Source: Acetobacteraceae bacterium
Lineage (GTDB): Bacteria; Pseudomonadota; Alphaproteobacteria; Acetobacterales; Acetobacteraceae
Length of the DNA: 36,171 bases
Direction of reading: 5' to 3'
Assembly (NCBI GenBank): GCA_020848935.1
Contig: JADLHF010000052.1
Location: forward strand, 1-36,171
Translations under genes and position numbers: made by a program
Notes under the pieces: generated by a model
The model's input: only the letters and a program-made list of their open reading frames with translations
What the model was told of the DNA's origin: nothing
Database searches by the model: none
Part shown: positions 26,398-35,767 of the stretch, one piece after another
Layout of the letters: the number at the start of each line of letters is the position of its first letter
How positions within the stretch are numbered: the stretch's first letter is position 1

Positions 26398-28437
26398 ATG
26401 CGCCTGAGAGTAGTCGTCTTCGCCGTGCTCGGCGCGCTGGTGCTGGCCGTGCTCGGCATCGTGGTGGCCGTGGCGACGATGGACCTCGGCCGGTTCAAGG
26501 GCCCGCTCGCCGCCCAGGTCACCCGCGCCACCGGCCGCGCCCTGACCTTCCAGGGCGAGGTTTCGCTGCGCCTGTTCCCGCGGCCGTCGCTGTCGGTGCG
26601 CGATGCCGTCCTGGCCAACGCGCCCTGGGGCAGCCGGCCCGACATGCTGCGCATCGGCGCCCTGGTCGCCGAGGTGCAGCTGCGCCCGCTGCTGTTCGAA
26701 CGCGTGCTGCACGTCACCCGCCTGGAACTGCGCAACGCCGACCTGCTGCTGGAAACCGACGCCCAGGGCCGCCACAACTGGGATTTCGGCCGCGCCGAGG
26801 CCCAGGCGCGCAACGCCGCCCCCGCCCCCGCGCCGGGCGAGATGCAGACCGATGCCGGCGGGCTGCCGCTGATCGACGAGATCGTGCTGGAAGACGTCGC
26901 CATCACCCGCCACGACGCTCGCGCCGACCGCCAGCCGCAATCGGTGCTGCTCAAGACGCTGCGCATCAACGCCCGGCCCGACGGGCGGCTCGACCTCGCG
27001 GGCGAGGCGATCTATCGCGCGCAATCCATCGCCTTCACCGGCGACCTCGACCTGCCCACCGGATTCCAGTCCCCAGGTGGGCCGTTCGTCGCCAACATGG
27101 TGGTCACCCTGCCGGGCGCCGTGGTCAAGCTGGCCGGCGGGCTGGCCGACGCGCGCGCCGGCCACGGGCTTGACCTCAGCCTGTCGGCCGAGGCCGAGCC
27201 GCTGAAGTCGCTCGACGAGCTGGTGGACGCCACCCTGCCCGACGTGAAGGCGCATTTCTCCGCCCGGCTGCAGGGCGATCTCGGCGCCACGTTGCGGGCC
27301 AGCGAGATCAACCTGCGGCTCGGCGGCTCGGACCTGGCGGGCAGCGCCAGCTTCGACCTCGCCGCCGGCCGCCCGCATGTCATCGCCGAGCTCGACTCCA
27401 ACCGTCTCGACCTGGTCGAGGCGCTGCCGCCGCAGCCCGACGACGAGCCGGCCACCGGCGCGGTGCCCGGCATCGGCGCCGGCACCGCGGCGGACACCGC
27501 CACGCCGGATGGCCGTCTTTTCAGCGCCGCGCCGTTCGACCTCGCCGCGCTGCGCACGCTGGACGCCGACCTGACCTTGCGCATCGGCGTGCTGGCCACC
27601 GGTGCGGTGCCGCTGCAACGCGTGGTGTTGCGCGTGGTGCTGGCCGATGGCGACCTTGCGCTGCGGCCCTATGCCTTCAGCCTGGCCGGCAGCGACGTGG
27701 CCGGCGATGCCCGGCTGGATATCCGAACCGCCCCCCCGTCGCTGATGCTGGATGCCGCCGCCCAGCAGCTGGACATGGCCCGCCTGCTGGCGTTGGCCGG
27801 CGCGCCGCCGCTGCTGAACGCCCGCGGCGACCTGGTGCTCGCCCTGCGCGGCCGCGGCGCCAGCCCGCGGGAGATGGCCGCGTCGCTGGACGGCAATGCC
27901 AGCCTGGTGGTGGGGCAGGGCACGCTGCACGGCAATTACATCGAAGCCCTGGGCCTGGGTGCATTGCGCAACCTGGTGCCGCAGTTGCAGCGCCTGTCGG
28001 ATTCGCGCCTGAACTGCGCCATCGCCCGCTTCGACATCGCCCGCGGCGTGGCCACCGCCCGGCTGCTGGCCGCCGATGCCGGCGACCTGTCGATGGTCGG
28101 CACCGGCACCGTCAACCTGGGTGCCGAAACGATCGCGCTCGACCTGGCGCCGCGCGTCAAGCTCGGCGGACTTGGCGGGCTGGTGGTGCCGGTCCAGGTG
28201 CGCGGCAGCCTGTTGTCGCCCAGCGTCACGGTGCTCAGCGGGCGCGGCGCGCGCGGCAACCCGCTATCCGCCCTCGGCACCATCGTGCTGGACCCCGGCG
28301 CCTCGCGCACCAATCCCTGCGGCGGGCTGGCCGAGGTGCCGGCCCGCTTGCCAAACCCGCCCAGCGCGGAGCCGGGCCAGCCAGGCTTCCCGAACTTGCC
28401 GGGGTTGCCGAACCTGCTGCGCCTGCTGCCGCGCTGA
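26398..28437 (+). CDS. AsmA-family inner-membrane protein
   Basis: The product (679 aa) has one N-terminal membrane helix (about 3-28: VVVFAVLGALVLAVLGIVVAVA) followed by a large periplasmic region. The start of the AsmA domain is clear: TGRALTFQGEVSLRLFPRPSLSVRDAVLANAPWG. The C-terminal part carries the AsmA repeat-like segments LGAETIALDLAPRVKLGG and VPVQVRGSLLSPSV. AsmA-like proteins form lipid-conducting bridges or affect outer-membrane assembly. The last ~40 residues are Pro/Asn/Leu-rich. GGAGG is seven bases before the ATG. The aminotransferase gene is divergent with a 166-bp spacer. Confidence 0.9.
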   Translation: MRLRVVVFAVLGALVLAVLGIVVAVATMDLGRFKGPLAAQVTRATGRALTFQGEVSLRLFPRPSLSVRDAVLANAPWGSRPDMLRIGALVAEVQLRPLLFERVLHVTRLELRNADLLLETDAQGRHNWDFGRAEAQARNAAPAPAPGEMQTDAGGLPLIDEIVLEDVAITRHDARADRQPQSVLLKTLRINARPDGRLDLAGEAIYRAQSIAFTGDLDLPTGFQSPGGPFVANMVVTLPGAVVKLAGGLADARAGHGLDLSLSAEAEPLKSLDELVDATLPDVKAHFSARLQGDLGATLRASEINLRLGGSDLAGSASFDLAAGRPHVIAELDSNRLDLVEALPPQPDDEPATGAVPGIGAGTAADTATPDGRLFSAAPFDLAALRTLDADLTLRIGVLATGAVPLQRVVLRVVLADGDLALRPYAFSLAGSDVAGDARLDIRTAPPSLMLDAAAQQLDMARLLALAGAPPLLNARGDLVLALRGRGASPREMAASLDGNASLVVGQGTLHGNYIEALGLGALRNLVPQLQRLSDSRLNCAIARFDIARGVATARLLAADAGDLSMVGTGTVNLGAETIALDLAPRVKLGGLGGLVVPVQVRGSLLSPSVTVLSGRGARGNPLSALGTIVLDPGASRTNPCGGLAEVPARLPNPPSAEPGQPGFPNLPGLPNLLRLLPR

Positions 28438-28514
28438 GCCTTCCTTTCGCCGCCCGTCCCGCGATGCTATAGGCGCCCCGCTTCAAGGCACGCGCCCCAG
28501 CCAACCGGAAACCC

Positions 28515-29660
28515 ATGACCGACGATCCGCCGCCCCATCCGGCCCTGTTGCCCGCCGGCCTGCGCGACCTGCTGCCGCCCGACGCCGAGACCGAGGCGGC
28601 GGCGGTGCAGGGGCTGATGGACGCCTTCGCCGCGCATGGCTACCAGCGGGTGAAGCCGCCGCTGATCGAGTTCGAGGATTCCCTGCTGGCCGGCTCCGGC
28701 GCGGCGGTGGCCGACCAGACCTTCCGCCTGATGGACCCCGAGACCCGCCGCATGATGGGCCTGCGGGCCGACATCACGCCGCAGGTCGCCCGCATCGCCA
28801 CCACCCGCCTGGCCCAGGCACCGCGCCCGCTGCGTCTGTCCTATGCCGGCCAGTGCCTGCGCGTGCAGGGCAGCCAAATAGCGCCGGACCGCCAGGTGGC
28901 GCAGGCAGGGATCGAGCTGATCGGCCATGACAGCCCCGAGGCCGATGCCGAGATCGTGCTGGTCGCCGCCGAGGCGCTGGCCGGGCTCGGCCTGTCCCGG
29001 CTGAGCTACGACCTGACCATGCCGCCGCTGATGCCCACCCTGCTGGACGAGGCCGGCATCGCGGCCGAGCAGCGGGCCTCGCTCGCCCGGGCGCTGGACC
29101 GCAAGGACACCGCCGCCGTGCAGGCCCGCGCCGGCGCCCTGGCCGGCACGCTGACCGACCTGCTGCTGGCCGCCGGCCCCGCCCGCCGCGCGCTCGACGC
29201 CCTGGCCGCCGCCGCGCTGCCCCCGGCGGCACGGCGCCTCGCCGAACGCCTGTCCGCCACGGTGGCGGCCATCCAGGCGCGCGCGCCCGACCTGAAGCTG
29301 ACCGTCGATCCCGTGGAGTTCCGCGGCTTCCGCTACCACACCGGCGTCAGCCTGACGGTCTATGCCCCCGGGCGGCACGAGGAGCTCGGCCGCGGCGGGC
29401 GCTATGTCTGCGGCGAGGCCGAACCGGCAACCGGCGTGACCTTGTATCCCGACGCCGTTCTGCGCGCCCTGCCGCCCCGCCCCGCCCGGCCCCGCGTGTA
29501 TCTGCCGGTGGGCACCGACCCGGCGCGGGCGGCTGCCCTGCGTGCCGCCGGCTTTGCCACCGTCGCCGGCTTCGATGCCGGCGACCCCGAGGCCGCGGCC
29601 CGTCTCGCCGGCTGCAGCCATGTCTTCAGGGACGGCTCGGCCGTCCAGCTCACGGAGTAG
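28515..29660 (+). CDS. hisZ: ATP phosphoribosyltransferase regulatory subunit HisZ
   Basis: HisZ (381 aa) is a catalytically inactive HisRS-like protein that activates short-form HisG at the first step of histidine synthesis. [17 protein letters not shown], then [17 protein letters not shown] and [16 protein letters not shown] are the class II synthetase-like segments; the tRNA anticodon domain is absent, as expected. [21 protein letters not shown] is the second conserved block. No hisG is adjacent. purA follows after four bases, an arrangement common in alphaproteobacteria. Confidence 0.93.
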   Translation: MTDDPPPHPALLPAGLRDLLPPDAETEAAAVQGLMDAFAAHGYQRVKPPLIEFEDSLLAGSGAAVADQTFRLMDPETRRMMGLRADITPQVARIATTRLAQAPRPLRLSYAGQCLRVQGSQIAPDRQVAQAGIELIGHDSPEADAEIVLVAAEALAGLGLSRLSYDLTMPPLMPTLLDEAGIAAEQRASLARALDRKDTAAVQARAGALAGTLTDLLLAAGPARRALDALAAAALPPAARRLAERLSATVAAIQARAPDLKLTVDPVEFRGFRYHTGVSLTVYAPGRHEELGRGGRYVCGEAEPATGVTLYPDAVLRALPPRPARPRVYLPVGTDPARAAALRAAGFATVAGFDAGDPEAAARLAGCSHVFRDGSAVQLTE

Positions 29661-29664
29661 CGAT

Positions 29665-30954
29665 ATGGCCAATGTCACCGTCATCGGCGCGCAATGGGGC
29701 GACGAGGGCAAGGGCAAGGTGGTGGACTGGCTGTCCAGCCGCGCCGATGTCGTGGTCCGCTTCCAGGGCGGGCACAATGCCGGGCATACGCTGGTGGTGG
29801 GCAATCAAACCTATAAACTCAGCCTGTTGCCGTCCGGCCTCGTGCGCGGCAAACTCGGCGTGATCGGCAACGGCGTGGTGATCGACCCCGAGGCGCTGCT
29901 GGCCGAGATCGCCCGCGTGCGGGCCCAGGGCCTGACGGTCACGCCCGAGACCCTGCGCATCGCCGACAACGCGGTGCTGATCCTGCCGGTGCACGGCGCC
30001 ATCGACCGGGCGCGCGAGGCGGCCCGCGGCGCGCACAGGATCGGCACCACCGGGCGCGGCATCGGCCCGGCCTATGAGGACAAGGTGGCGCGCCGCGCCA
30101 TCCGCGTCTGCGACCTGGCGGAGCCGGAGACGCTGTCCCACAAGCTCGACGAGCTGCTGCTGCACCACAACACGCTGCTGCACGGGCTGGGCGCGGAGAC
30201 CTTCGAGAAGCAGGCGCTGCTGGACCGGCTGCTGGCACTGGCGCCGGACATCCTGCCCTATGCCGAGCCGGTATGGGAGCGGCTGGACGATCTGCGCCGC
30301 GCCGGCAAGCGCATCCTGTTCGAGGGCGCGCAGGCGGTGATGCTGGATGTCGACCACGGCACCTATCCGTTCGTGACCAGCAGCAACACGGTCGCCGCCA
30401 CGGCGGCCAGCGGGGCCGGGATCGCGCCCTCGGCGATCGGCTTCGTGCTCGGCATCGCCAAGGCCTACACCACGCGGGTCGGCTCCGGCCCGTTTCCCAC
30501 CGAGTTGACCGACGACATCGGCAAGTTGTTGGGTGAGCGCGGCCACGAGTTCGGCACCGTCACCGGCCGGCCGCGCCGCTGCGGCTGGTTCGACGCGGTG
30601 CTGGTGCGCCAGGCGGTGAAGGTGGGCGGCGTGCAGGGCCTGGTGCTGACCAAGCTGGACGTGCTTGACGGTTTGGCCGAGTTGAAGGTCTGCACCGGCT
30701 ACCGCATCGATGGCGAGCTGGTGAAGCGCCTGCCGGCCGCGATGGGCGCACAGGCGCGGGCCGAGCCGGTGTACGAGGTGATGGAGGGCTGGTCCGGCTC
30801 CACCCGCGGCGCCCGCAGTTGGGCCGAGCTGCCGGCCCAGGCGGTGAAATACGTCAAGCGCGTGGAGGAGCTGGTGGAGGCGCAAGTGACCCTGCTGTCC
30901 ACCAGCCCGGAGCGCGACGACACCATCCTGGTGCATGATCCGTTCGAGGGGTAA
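29665..30954 (+). CDS. purA: Adenylosuccinate synthetase
   Basis: PurA (429 aa) joins IMP and aspartate using GTP, the first committed step to AMP. The P-loop GDEGKGK is at 12-18, HNAGHT at about 41-46, the IMP-binding [16 protein letters not shown] follows, then [23 protein letters not shown] and the C-terminal [13 protein letters not shown]. Length is normal. The ATG lies four bases after the hisZ stop and shares the upstream GGAG, so the two are translated together. Confidence 0.97.
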   Translation: MANVTVIGAQWGDEGKGKVVDWLSSRADVVVRFQGGHNAGHTLVVGNQTYKLSLLPSGLVRGKLGVIGNGVVIDPEALLAEIARVRAQGLTVTPETLRIADNAVLILPVHGAIDRAREAARGAHRIGTTGRGIGPAYEDKVARRAIRVCDLAEPETLSHKLDELLLHHNTLLHGLGAETFEKQALLDRLLALAPDILPYAEPVWERLDDLRRAGKRILFEGAQAVMLDVDHGTYPFVTSSNTVAATAASGAGIAPSAIGFVLGIAKAYTTRVGSGPFPTELTDDIGKLLGERGHEFGTVTGRPRRCGWFDAVLVRQAVKVGGVQGLVLTKLDVLDGLAELKVCTGYRIDGELVKRLPAAMGAQARAEPVYEVMEGWSGSTRGARSWAELPAQAVKYVKRVEELVEAQVTLLSTSPERDDTILVHDPFEG

Positions 30955-31036
30955 GCCACGTGGGGCGAGTCGCGTTCGCATTTGGGTAATCACTGGCGCC
31001 TAGGGTGATGTCGGTTTTCACGCCGACAGGACCAGG

Positions 31037-33025
31037 ATGGCCCTCACCCCGTTCGAGAGCAGCCGGCTGATCGCCGGCCAGTTCGCCGTCGATCTCGCCC
31101 GGCCGATGCCGGGCTGGGGGGCGGGGCTGGACTGCTTCGCGGCCACCGACACCAAGAGCGGGCGGGCCGACCACATGGCCCTGCTGGTGCGGCGTGACGC
31201 GCCGCTGCGCGTCCATGCGGTGAATTCGTTGGCGGCGATGCCGATCGACGGCATCCTGACTCCGGTGGCCCACGGCCCGGCGCCGGGCCCCGGCGGGGTG
31301 CCGGGATGGTTCGTGGTGGCGCCGGCACCGCCGGGACCGCCGCTGGCCGTCGGCGTGGCCTGGCGCGACCACGACCTGTTGCAGAACCTGCTGCGCCCGG
31401 TGGCACATGCGCTGGAACGGTTGCAGGCGCGGCATGTGACCCATCGCGGCATCCGGCCAGCCAATCTGTTTCGCTTTCGCACTGACGAGCCGGTCACGCT
31501 GGGCTGCGCCTGGGCGGCACCGGCGGCCAGCATGCAACCTGCCATCTTTGAGCCGCCCTATGTCGCCATGTGCGTGCCCGGCGGGCGCGGCGAGGGCAGC
31601 ATTGCCGACGACGTCTATGCGCTCGGCGTGACGCTGCTGGTGCTGGCCACCGGGCGGATGCCGATGGCAGGCATGGACGACGCCACCATCATCCGCCGCA
31701 AGCTGGAGATGGGCAGCTTCGCCGCCCTGGCCGAGGGCGAGCGGCTGAGCCCGGCGATCGGCGACCTGATCCGCGGCATGCTGGCCGAGGAGCCCGACCA
31801 TCGCCCGCCGCCGGTGCTGCTGGCCGATCCCGCCGCCGCCCGCGCCCGCCGCGTGGCCGCCCGCCCGCCGCCGCGCACCCAGCGGGCGGTGCAGCTGGGC
31901 GCGATCGCTGCGACCAATATGCGCATGCTCTCGCTTGCCATCGCCACGGCGCCGCAGGACGGCGTGCGCCTGTTGCGCAGCGGCGCGGTGGACCAATGGG
32001 TGCGCCGCAGCCTGGGCGACTCCACCACGGCGGCGCACCTGGAGGAGCTGTTGCGCAAGCGCGCCACGGACCTGCCGGTCGACGAGCCGACGGCGGATGC
32101 GTTGCTGGCGTGCCAGGCGATTGCGCTGCTGGACCCGCTGGCGCCGGTGTGCTGGGACGGCCTGGCGCTGTTCCCCGATGGGCTGGGTGGTGCCCTGGCC
32201 GATCTGACCGGCGGCGATGGCCGTCAGCCGCCAAACGACCGGAAACTCGCCGCGATGGTGGCCGCCGAGGCGGTGGCGGCCTGGGCGCGCATGCGGCCGG
32301 AGCGCTGCGACCCCGTGCTGCTGCGGGTGGAGGCGCACGAGCACCGCCAGTTGCTGCGCATGCGCGACGGTGGCGGCATCGCGCGGCTGCGCTACGGGCT
32401 GAACCCCGCCCTGCCGTGCCGCAGCGCGCTGCTGGGCACCGCCCTGGTGGCGCGGCTGTCCGACGTGCTGCCGGCGCTGGAGGACGTCGCCGCGGTGGAG
32501 GCGGTGCGGATCGGCGTGCCGCTCGACGCCGAGATCGCAGCGTTCCTCGCGGCGCGCAGCGATGCGCCGCTGGCCGGCGAGCTCGCGCGGATGCAGGAGG
32601 AGGCGGACCCGGCCCAGGCGGCGCTCATCGCCCTGCGCCTGCTGGTCTGGCTGCAGGAGCGGCAGCGGATTCCCGCGCTGCGCAACCTGGCCGCATGGCT
32701 GGGGGGCATGGTCTCGCCGTTGCTGGAGGGTTGGCGCAATCGCAAGCAGCGGGCTCGCCTGGCCGAGGCGCTGGCGACGCATGTTTCCGCCGGCGCGCTG
32801 CCGCGCATGCTCCGTCTGCTGGACGACCACGTGGCGCGCGAGCGTGATGCCAGCGAGGCGGCCGATGCGGCGCGACTGGTGGTGCGCATCGATGAGGAGC
32901 TGGCGCAGCTGGCCCAGGCGGCACCCGGCCGCGCGGCGGTTGCCTTCTCGGTGGGCCATGAGCTGGTGCTGGGGGCCGGGATGACGGCGCTGACGCTCAG
33001 CCTGATCGCCACGCTGGTGATGTGA
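31037..33025 (+). CDS. Protein-kinase-like (pseudokinase) protein with C-terminal membrane anchor
   Basis: The product is 662 aa. Residues ~105-260 resemble the C-lobe of Hanks-type Ser/Thr kinases: LRPVAHALERLQARHVTHRG, then RPANLF (141-146), and DDVYALGVTLLVLATGRMPM (191-210), the subdomain IX helix. The catalytic loop is HRGIRPANLF instead of HRDLKPxN, so the proton-acceptor Asp is Gly and the Lys is Arg. No DFG is seen; the position reads LGCAWAAPAA. The N-lobe has no recognisable Gly-loop or VAIK. The next ~380 residues are helical and of unknown fold. Residues ~646-661 form one membrane helix. It is coupled to the next gene. I infer a catalytically dead, ligand-binding or scaffolding protein. 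Confidence 0.8.
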   Translation: MALTPFESSRLIAGQFAVDLARPMPGWGAGLDCFAATDTKSGRADHMALLVRRDAPLRVHAVNSLAAMPIDGILTPVAHGPAPGPGGVPGWFVVAPAPPGPPLAVGVAWRDHDLLQNLLRPVAHALERLQARHVTHRGIRPANLFRFRTDEPVTLGCAWAAPAASMQPAIFEPPYVAMCVPGGRGEGSIADDVYALGVTLLVLATGRMPMAGMDDATIIRRKLEMGSFAALAEGERLSPAIGDLIRGMLAEEPDHRPPPVLLADPAAARARRVAARPPPRTQRAVQLGAIAATNMRMLSLAIATAPQDGVRLLRSGAVDQWVRRSLGDSTTAAHLEELLRKRATDLPVDEPTADALLACQAIALLDPLAPVCWDGLALFPDGLGGALADLTGGDGRQPPNDRKLAAMVAAEAVAAWARMRPERCDPVLLRVEAHEHRQLLRMRDGGGIARLRYGLNPALPCRSALLGTALVARLSDVLPALEDVAAVEAVRIGVPLDAEIAAFLAARSDAPLAGELARMQEEADPAQAALIALRLLVWLQERQRIPALRNLAAWLGGMVSPLLEGWRNRKQRARLAEALATHVSAGALPRMLRLLDDHVARERDASEAADAARLVVRIDEELAQLAQAAPGRAAVAFSVGHELVLGAGMTALTLSLIATLVM

Positions 33026-33489
33026 TGGCTGCACCTTCAGCGGGCGGGCCGCCGGTGACGCGGTCGTGGTTCTGGGCCCAGGGGTTGGCCTGTGGCCTGC
33101 TGGTGGCCACCGCCGCCCCGCTGGCGATGGTGCTGGCGGTCCTGTTCGCGCCGGCGGCGCTGGTGGCGCTGATGTCTCCGCCCGCCACGGCAGCCCACCG
33201 GCAGATGGGCGGCATCCTGTTGGTGTACGGCATGGCCGCGGCGCTGCCGTGGCTTCAGCAGCTCTGGGCGGGCGCGCAGAGCTGGCCGGTCAGCCTGGAC
33301 CTGCTGTCGGCGATGCGGCTGTTGCCTTCGTGCTGGGGGGCCCAGGCAGCCGCCTGGCTGGCGGGCGAGCTGGTACCCTTCGTCGCCCGCCAGATTCTGG
33401 AGGCGCGGGTGCGGCTGCGCGTCAACCGGCTGCGCGACGCGCGCAGCCGGCTGGTGGCCGAGTGGGGGTTGGAGGAAGAGGCGGAATAA
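33025..33489 (+). CDS. Small integral membrane protein coupled to the pseudokinase gene
   Basis: This 154-aa protein has three hydrophobic stretches, near 18-50 (possibly two helices), 64-80 and 96-118, and a basic-then-acidic cytosolic tail (RVRLRVNRLRDARSRL, ending EEEAE). I recognise no family. Its ATG overlaps the pseudokinase stop codon by one base (TGATG), so translation is coupled; a GTG three bases earlier is also possible. Because it is made with the pseudokinase and both enter the membrane, the two probably form a complex. It ends four bases from the convergent rpoH stop. Confidence 0.8.
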   Translation: MAAPSAGGPPVTRSWFWAQGLACGLLVATAAPLAMVLAVLFAPAALVALMSPPATAAHRQMGGILLVYGMAAALPWLQQLWAGAQSWPVSLDLLSAMRLLPSCWGAQAAAWLAGELVPFVARQILEARVRLRVNRLRDARSRLVAEWGLEEEAE

Positions 33490-33493
33490 CGGC

Positions 33494-34390
33494 TCAGGCG
33501 GCCGCGCGGGCGGCGGCGGCACGGCGCTGTTCGGCGACCTCGTTGTGCATCGCCTTTTGCAGCTTCTCGAAGGCACGAACCTCGATCTGGCGCACCCGCT
33601 CGCGCGAGATCGCATATTGCTGCGACAGTTCCTCCAGCGTGGTCGGATTGTCCTTCAGTCGCCGCTCGATCAGGATATGACGCTCGCGCTCGTTCAGCGT
33701 TTTCAGCGCATTGGCCAGCAGCGCCTTGCGCCCGGTCAGCTCCTGATGTTCGGCGATGGTGTCTTCCTGGCTCTCGCTGTCATCGACCAGCCAATCCTGC
33801 CACTCGCCCTCGCTGTCGGCACGGACCGGGGCGTTGAGGCTGTGGTCCGGGGCCGCGAGGCGGCGGTTCATGTTGATCACGTCCTGCTCGGGCACGGCGA
33901 GCGCATGGGCGATCTTGGCCACCTGCTCCGGCTGCAGGTCGCCGTCATCGATCGCCTGCATCTGGCCCTTCAGCCGGCGCAGGTTGAAGAACAGCTTCTT
34001 CTGCGCCGCGGTGGTGCCCATCTTCACCAGCGACCAGGAATGCAGGATGTACTCTTGGATCGCGGCGCGGATCCACCACATGGCGTAGGTGGCCAGGCGG
34101 AAGCCACGATCGGGGTCGAAGCGCTTGACCGCCTGCATCATGCCGACATTGCCTTCGCTGATCAGTTCGCCGATCGGCAGGCCATAGCCGCGGTAGCCCA
34201 TGGCGATCTTGGCGACCAGGCGAAGATGCGAGGTGACCAGCTTGTGGGCGGCCTCGATGTCCTCGCCGTCGCGCCAGCGCTTGGACAGCGCCAGTTCCTC
34301 CTCGGCGGTCAGCATCGGGAACTTGCGGATGTCCTGGAGGTACCGTGAGAGGTTTCCTTCAGGGGCCATGTTGACCACAGCAGCAACCAT
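33494..34390 (-). CDS. rpoH: RNA polymerase sigma-32 factor RpoH
   Basis: RpoH (298 aa) directs RNA polymerase to heat-shock promoters. Region 1.2/2 includes LTAEEELALSKRW and ELISEGNVGMMQAVKRFDP, then LATYAMWWIRAAIQEYI (region 2.4). The family-defining RpoH box QKKLFFNLRR is at 130-139. Region 4 ends LEELSQQYAISRERVRQIEVRAFEKLQ. AAGGAG precedes the ATG at 34390. clpA and clpS in this window are typical targets of such a factor. The C-terminal tail is Ala/Arg-rich. The leader is long and structured. rluD is immediately upstream on the same strand, a common alphaproteobacterial order. Confidence 0.97.
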   Translation of the reverse strand: MVAAVVNMAPEGNLSRYLQDIRKFPMLTAEEELALSKRWRDGEDIEAAHKLVTSHLRLVAKIAMGYRGYGLPIGELISEGNVGMMQAVKRFDPDRGFRLATYAMWWIRAAIQEYILHSWSLVKMGTTAAQKKLFFNLRRLKGQMQAIDDGDLQPEQVAKIAHALAVPEQDVINMNRRLAAPDHSLNAPVRADSEGEWQDWLVDDSESQEDTIAEHQELTGRKALLANALKTLNERERHILIERRLKDNPTTLEELSQQYAISRERVRQIEVRAFEKLQKAMHNEVAEQRRAAAARAAA

Positions 34391-34620
34391 ATCAGGCTCC
34401 TTCCACGGGCATGGCGGTGGCGCAACGTGTTGCGATGCGGCCGGGCATGCACCGGGTCATGGGCGCCGCATGATGCGGCGCGGGTTCAGCACTTTCTGCC
34501 GCTATGGCGCGGTTGCCCCGGGTGGGCACAACCTCTCCCCAACGGCGCCGGCCCCCTGTCGGGGCGTCCGGCATCGGCCTCTCTTGCTGTCGTGAGCGAA
34601 TCAGCTTCATTGCGACCGTG
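34391..34620 (-). promoter_or_regulatory. Long structured 5' leader of rpoH
   Basis: From the predicted transcript start near 34620 to the ATG is about 230 nt. It contains a perfect 8-bp hairpin, GCGCCGCA-TGA-TGCGGCGC (34463-34481), and the palindrome CGCAACGTGTTGCG (34421-34434), which are candidates for a thermosensor or other translational control. A 61-codon frame (ATG 34574, with GAGAGG upstream) ends in TGA one base before the rpoH ATG; it may be a leader peptide, but has no recognisable family. Confidence 0.4.
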
Positions 34621-34626
34621 ACCAGT

Positions 34627-34655
34627 TTCATAGCGCCGCAGACTGCCAGGGTCAA
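34627..34655 (-). promoter_or_regulatory. Promoter upstream of rpoH
   Basis: On the minus strand, TTGACC (34650-34655) and TATGAA (34627-34632) are exactly 17 bp apart. The -35 is preceded by C (CTTGACC), which also fits the alphaproteobacterial heat-shock consensus, so both the housekeeping and the heat-shock sigma factor might use it. It lies just downstream of the rluD stop. Confidence 0.6.
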
Positions 34656-34679
34656 GATACCGGACCAATGAAGTCAGGA

Positions 34680-35705
34680 TTAACTCGCGGCAAGGTTGTC
34701 CGCCGCGGTGCCGCGGTCCAGACCCAGCCGGTCCAGCAGCGCCTGCATGTCCGCCGGCGGCTTGGTGGTGAAGCTGAGCGCGGCCCCGCTGCGCGGGTGG
34801 CGGAAGCCGAGGCGCGCGGCGTGCAGCGCCTGGCGTGGGAAATCCAGCAGCATGGCGCGGATTTCGGCGTCCAGCAGCTTCGCCGCACCGGGCACGCGGC
34901 GCAGATAGACGGGGTCGCCGACGATCGGGTGCCCACGATGGGCCAGGTGGACGCGGATCTGGTGCGTGCGCCCGGTGTCCAGCCGGCACTCCAGCAGGCT
35001 GGCGGCCAGGGCATGGTGGGCCAGGGTGCGGTAGCGGGTCAGGGCCGCCTTGCCGCGCCGGCTGTCGGGCAGCACCGCCATGCGCTTGCGGTCGCGCGGG
35101 TCCCGCGCGATGGCCCCCTCGATCGCGCCGGCGGCCGGGTTCGGCAGGCCCCAGCACAAGGCGAGGTAGAAGCGGTCGAGGTCGCGCGCGGCAAAGGCCT
35201 GGGTCAGGGCGGCGCTGGCCAGCTCGGTCTTGGCCACCACCATCACCCCGGAGGTGTCCTTGTCCAGCCGGTGGACGATGCCCGGCCGCCGCTCGCCGCC
35301 GATGCCGGTCAGGCTGTCGCCGCAATGCGCCAACAGGGCGTTGACCAGCGTGCCGTCCTCGTTGCCCGGGGCAGGGTGGACCACCAGGCCGGCGGGCTTG
35401 TCCAACACCAGAAGGTCGCGGTCCTCGAACAGGATGGGGAAGGGGATGTGCTGCGCCTGTGGCACGGCGGGCGTGGCGGCGGGGCGGTGCAGGCTGTAGG
35501 TGGCGCCGGCGCGCACGGGCTCGGCCGGCTGGGTGACCGGGACGCCATCGCGGCGCAGCCGGCGCTCCTCGATGAGGGATTTCACCCGCGAGCGCGACAG
35601 CCCGGCGATCGCCTCGGCCAGGAAGCGATCCACGCGGATGCCCGCGTCGCCGGCGGTGGCGATGCGGGTGAAGGTGGTTGCGTCGGTGGGCAATTCGGCG
35701 GACAT
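34680..35705 (-). CDS. rluD: Ribosomal large-subunit pseudouridine synthase D
   Basis: RluD (341 aa) converts uridines in helix 69 of 23S rRNA to pseudouridine. An S4 RNA-binding domain covers ~20-70 (RVDRFLAEAIAGLSRSRVKSLIEERRL). The catalytic domain has PAGLVVHPAPGN and HRLDKDTSG (145-153) with Asp148 as nucleophile, then RTHQIRVHLAHRGHPIVGDP. The open frame extends upstream to 36035, but that part is a Pro/Arg-rich artefact; the ATG at 35705 gives the usual length. A small protein gene is divergent with 62 bp between starts. Confidence 0.95.
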   Translation of the reverse strand: MSAELPTDATTFTRIATAGDAGIRVDRFLAEAIAGLSRSRVKSLIEERRLRRDGVPVTQPAEPVRAGATYSLHRPAATPAVPQAQHIPFPILFEDRDLLVLDKPAGLVVHPAPGNEDGTLVNALLAHCGDSLTGIGGERRPGIVHRLDKDTSGVMVVAKTELASAALTQAFAARDLDRFYLALCWGLPNPAAGAIEGAIARDPRDRKRMAVLPDSRRGKAALTRYRTLAHHALAASLLECRLDTGRTHQIRVHLAHRGHPIVGDPVYLRRVPGAAKLLDAEIRAMLLDFPRQALHAARLGFRHPRSGAALSFTTKPPADMQALLDRLGLDRGTAADNLAAS

Positions 35706-35767
35706 GGCCCTGGATAGCGCGAAGCCCGCCAGGCCGGAAATCGCTGCGCGCGGGACAGGGGGACGGG

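Noticed and set aside
25363-27930. 855-codon minus-strand open frame across the aminotransferase and AsmA genes
   Set aside because: It spans two real genes and their spacer, is Gln/Arg/His-rich, and shows no domain.
31011-31028. GTCGG...CCGAC hairpin after purA as a terminator
   Set aside because: Five pairs only, no T-run, and it abuts the start of the pseudokinase gene.
30854-33034. 726-codon minus-strand open frame opposite the pseudokinase gene
   Set aside because: Shadow composition (Arg/Gln/His-rich); the plus strand has kinase-like motifs and a coupled downstream gene.
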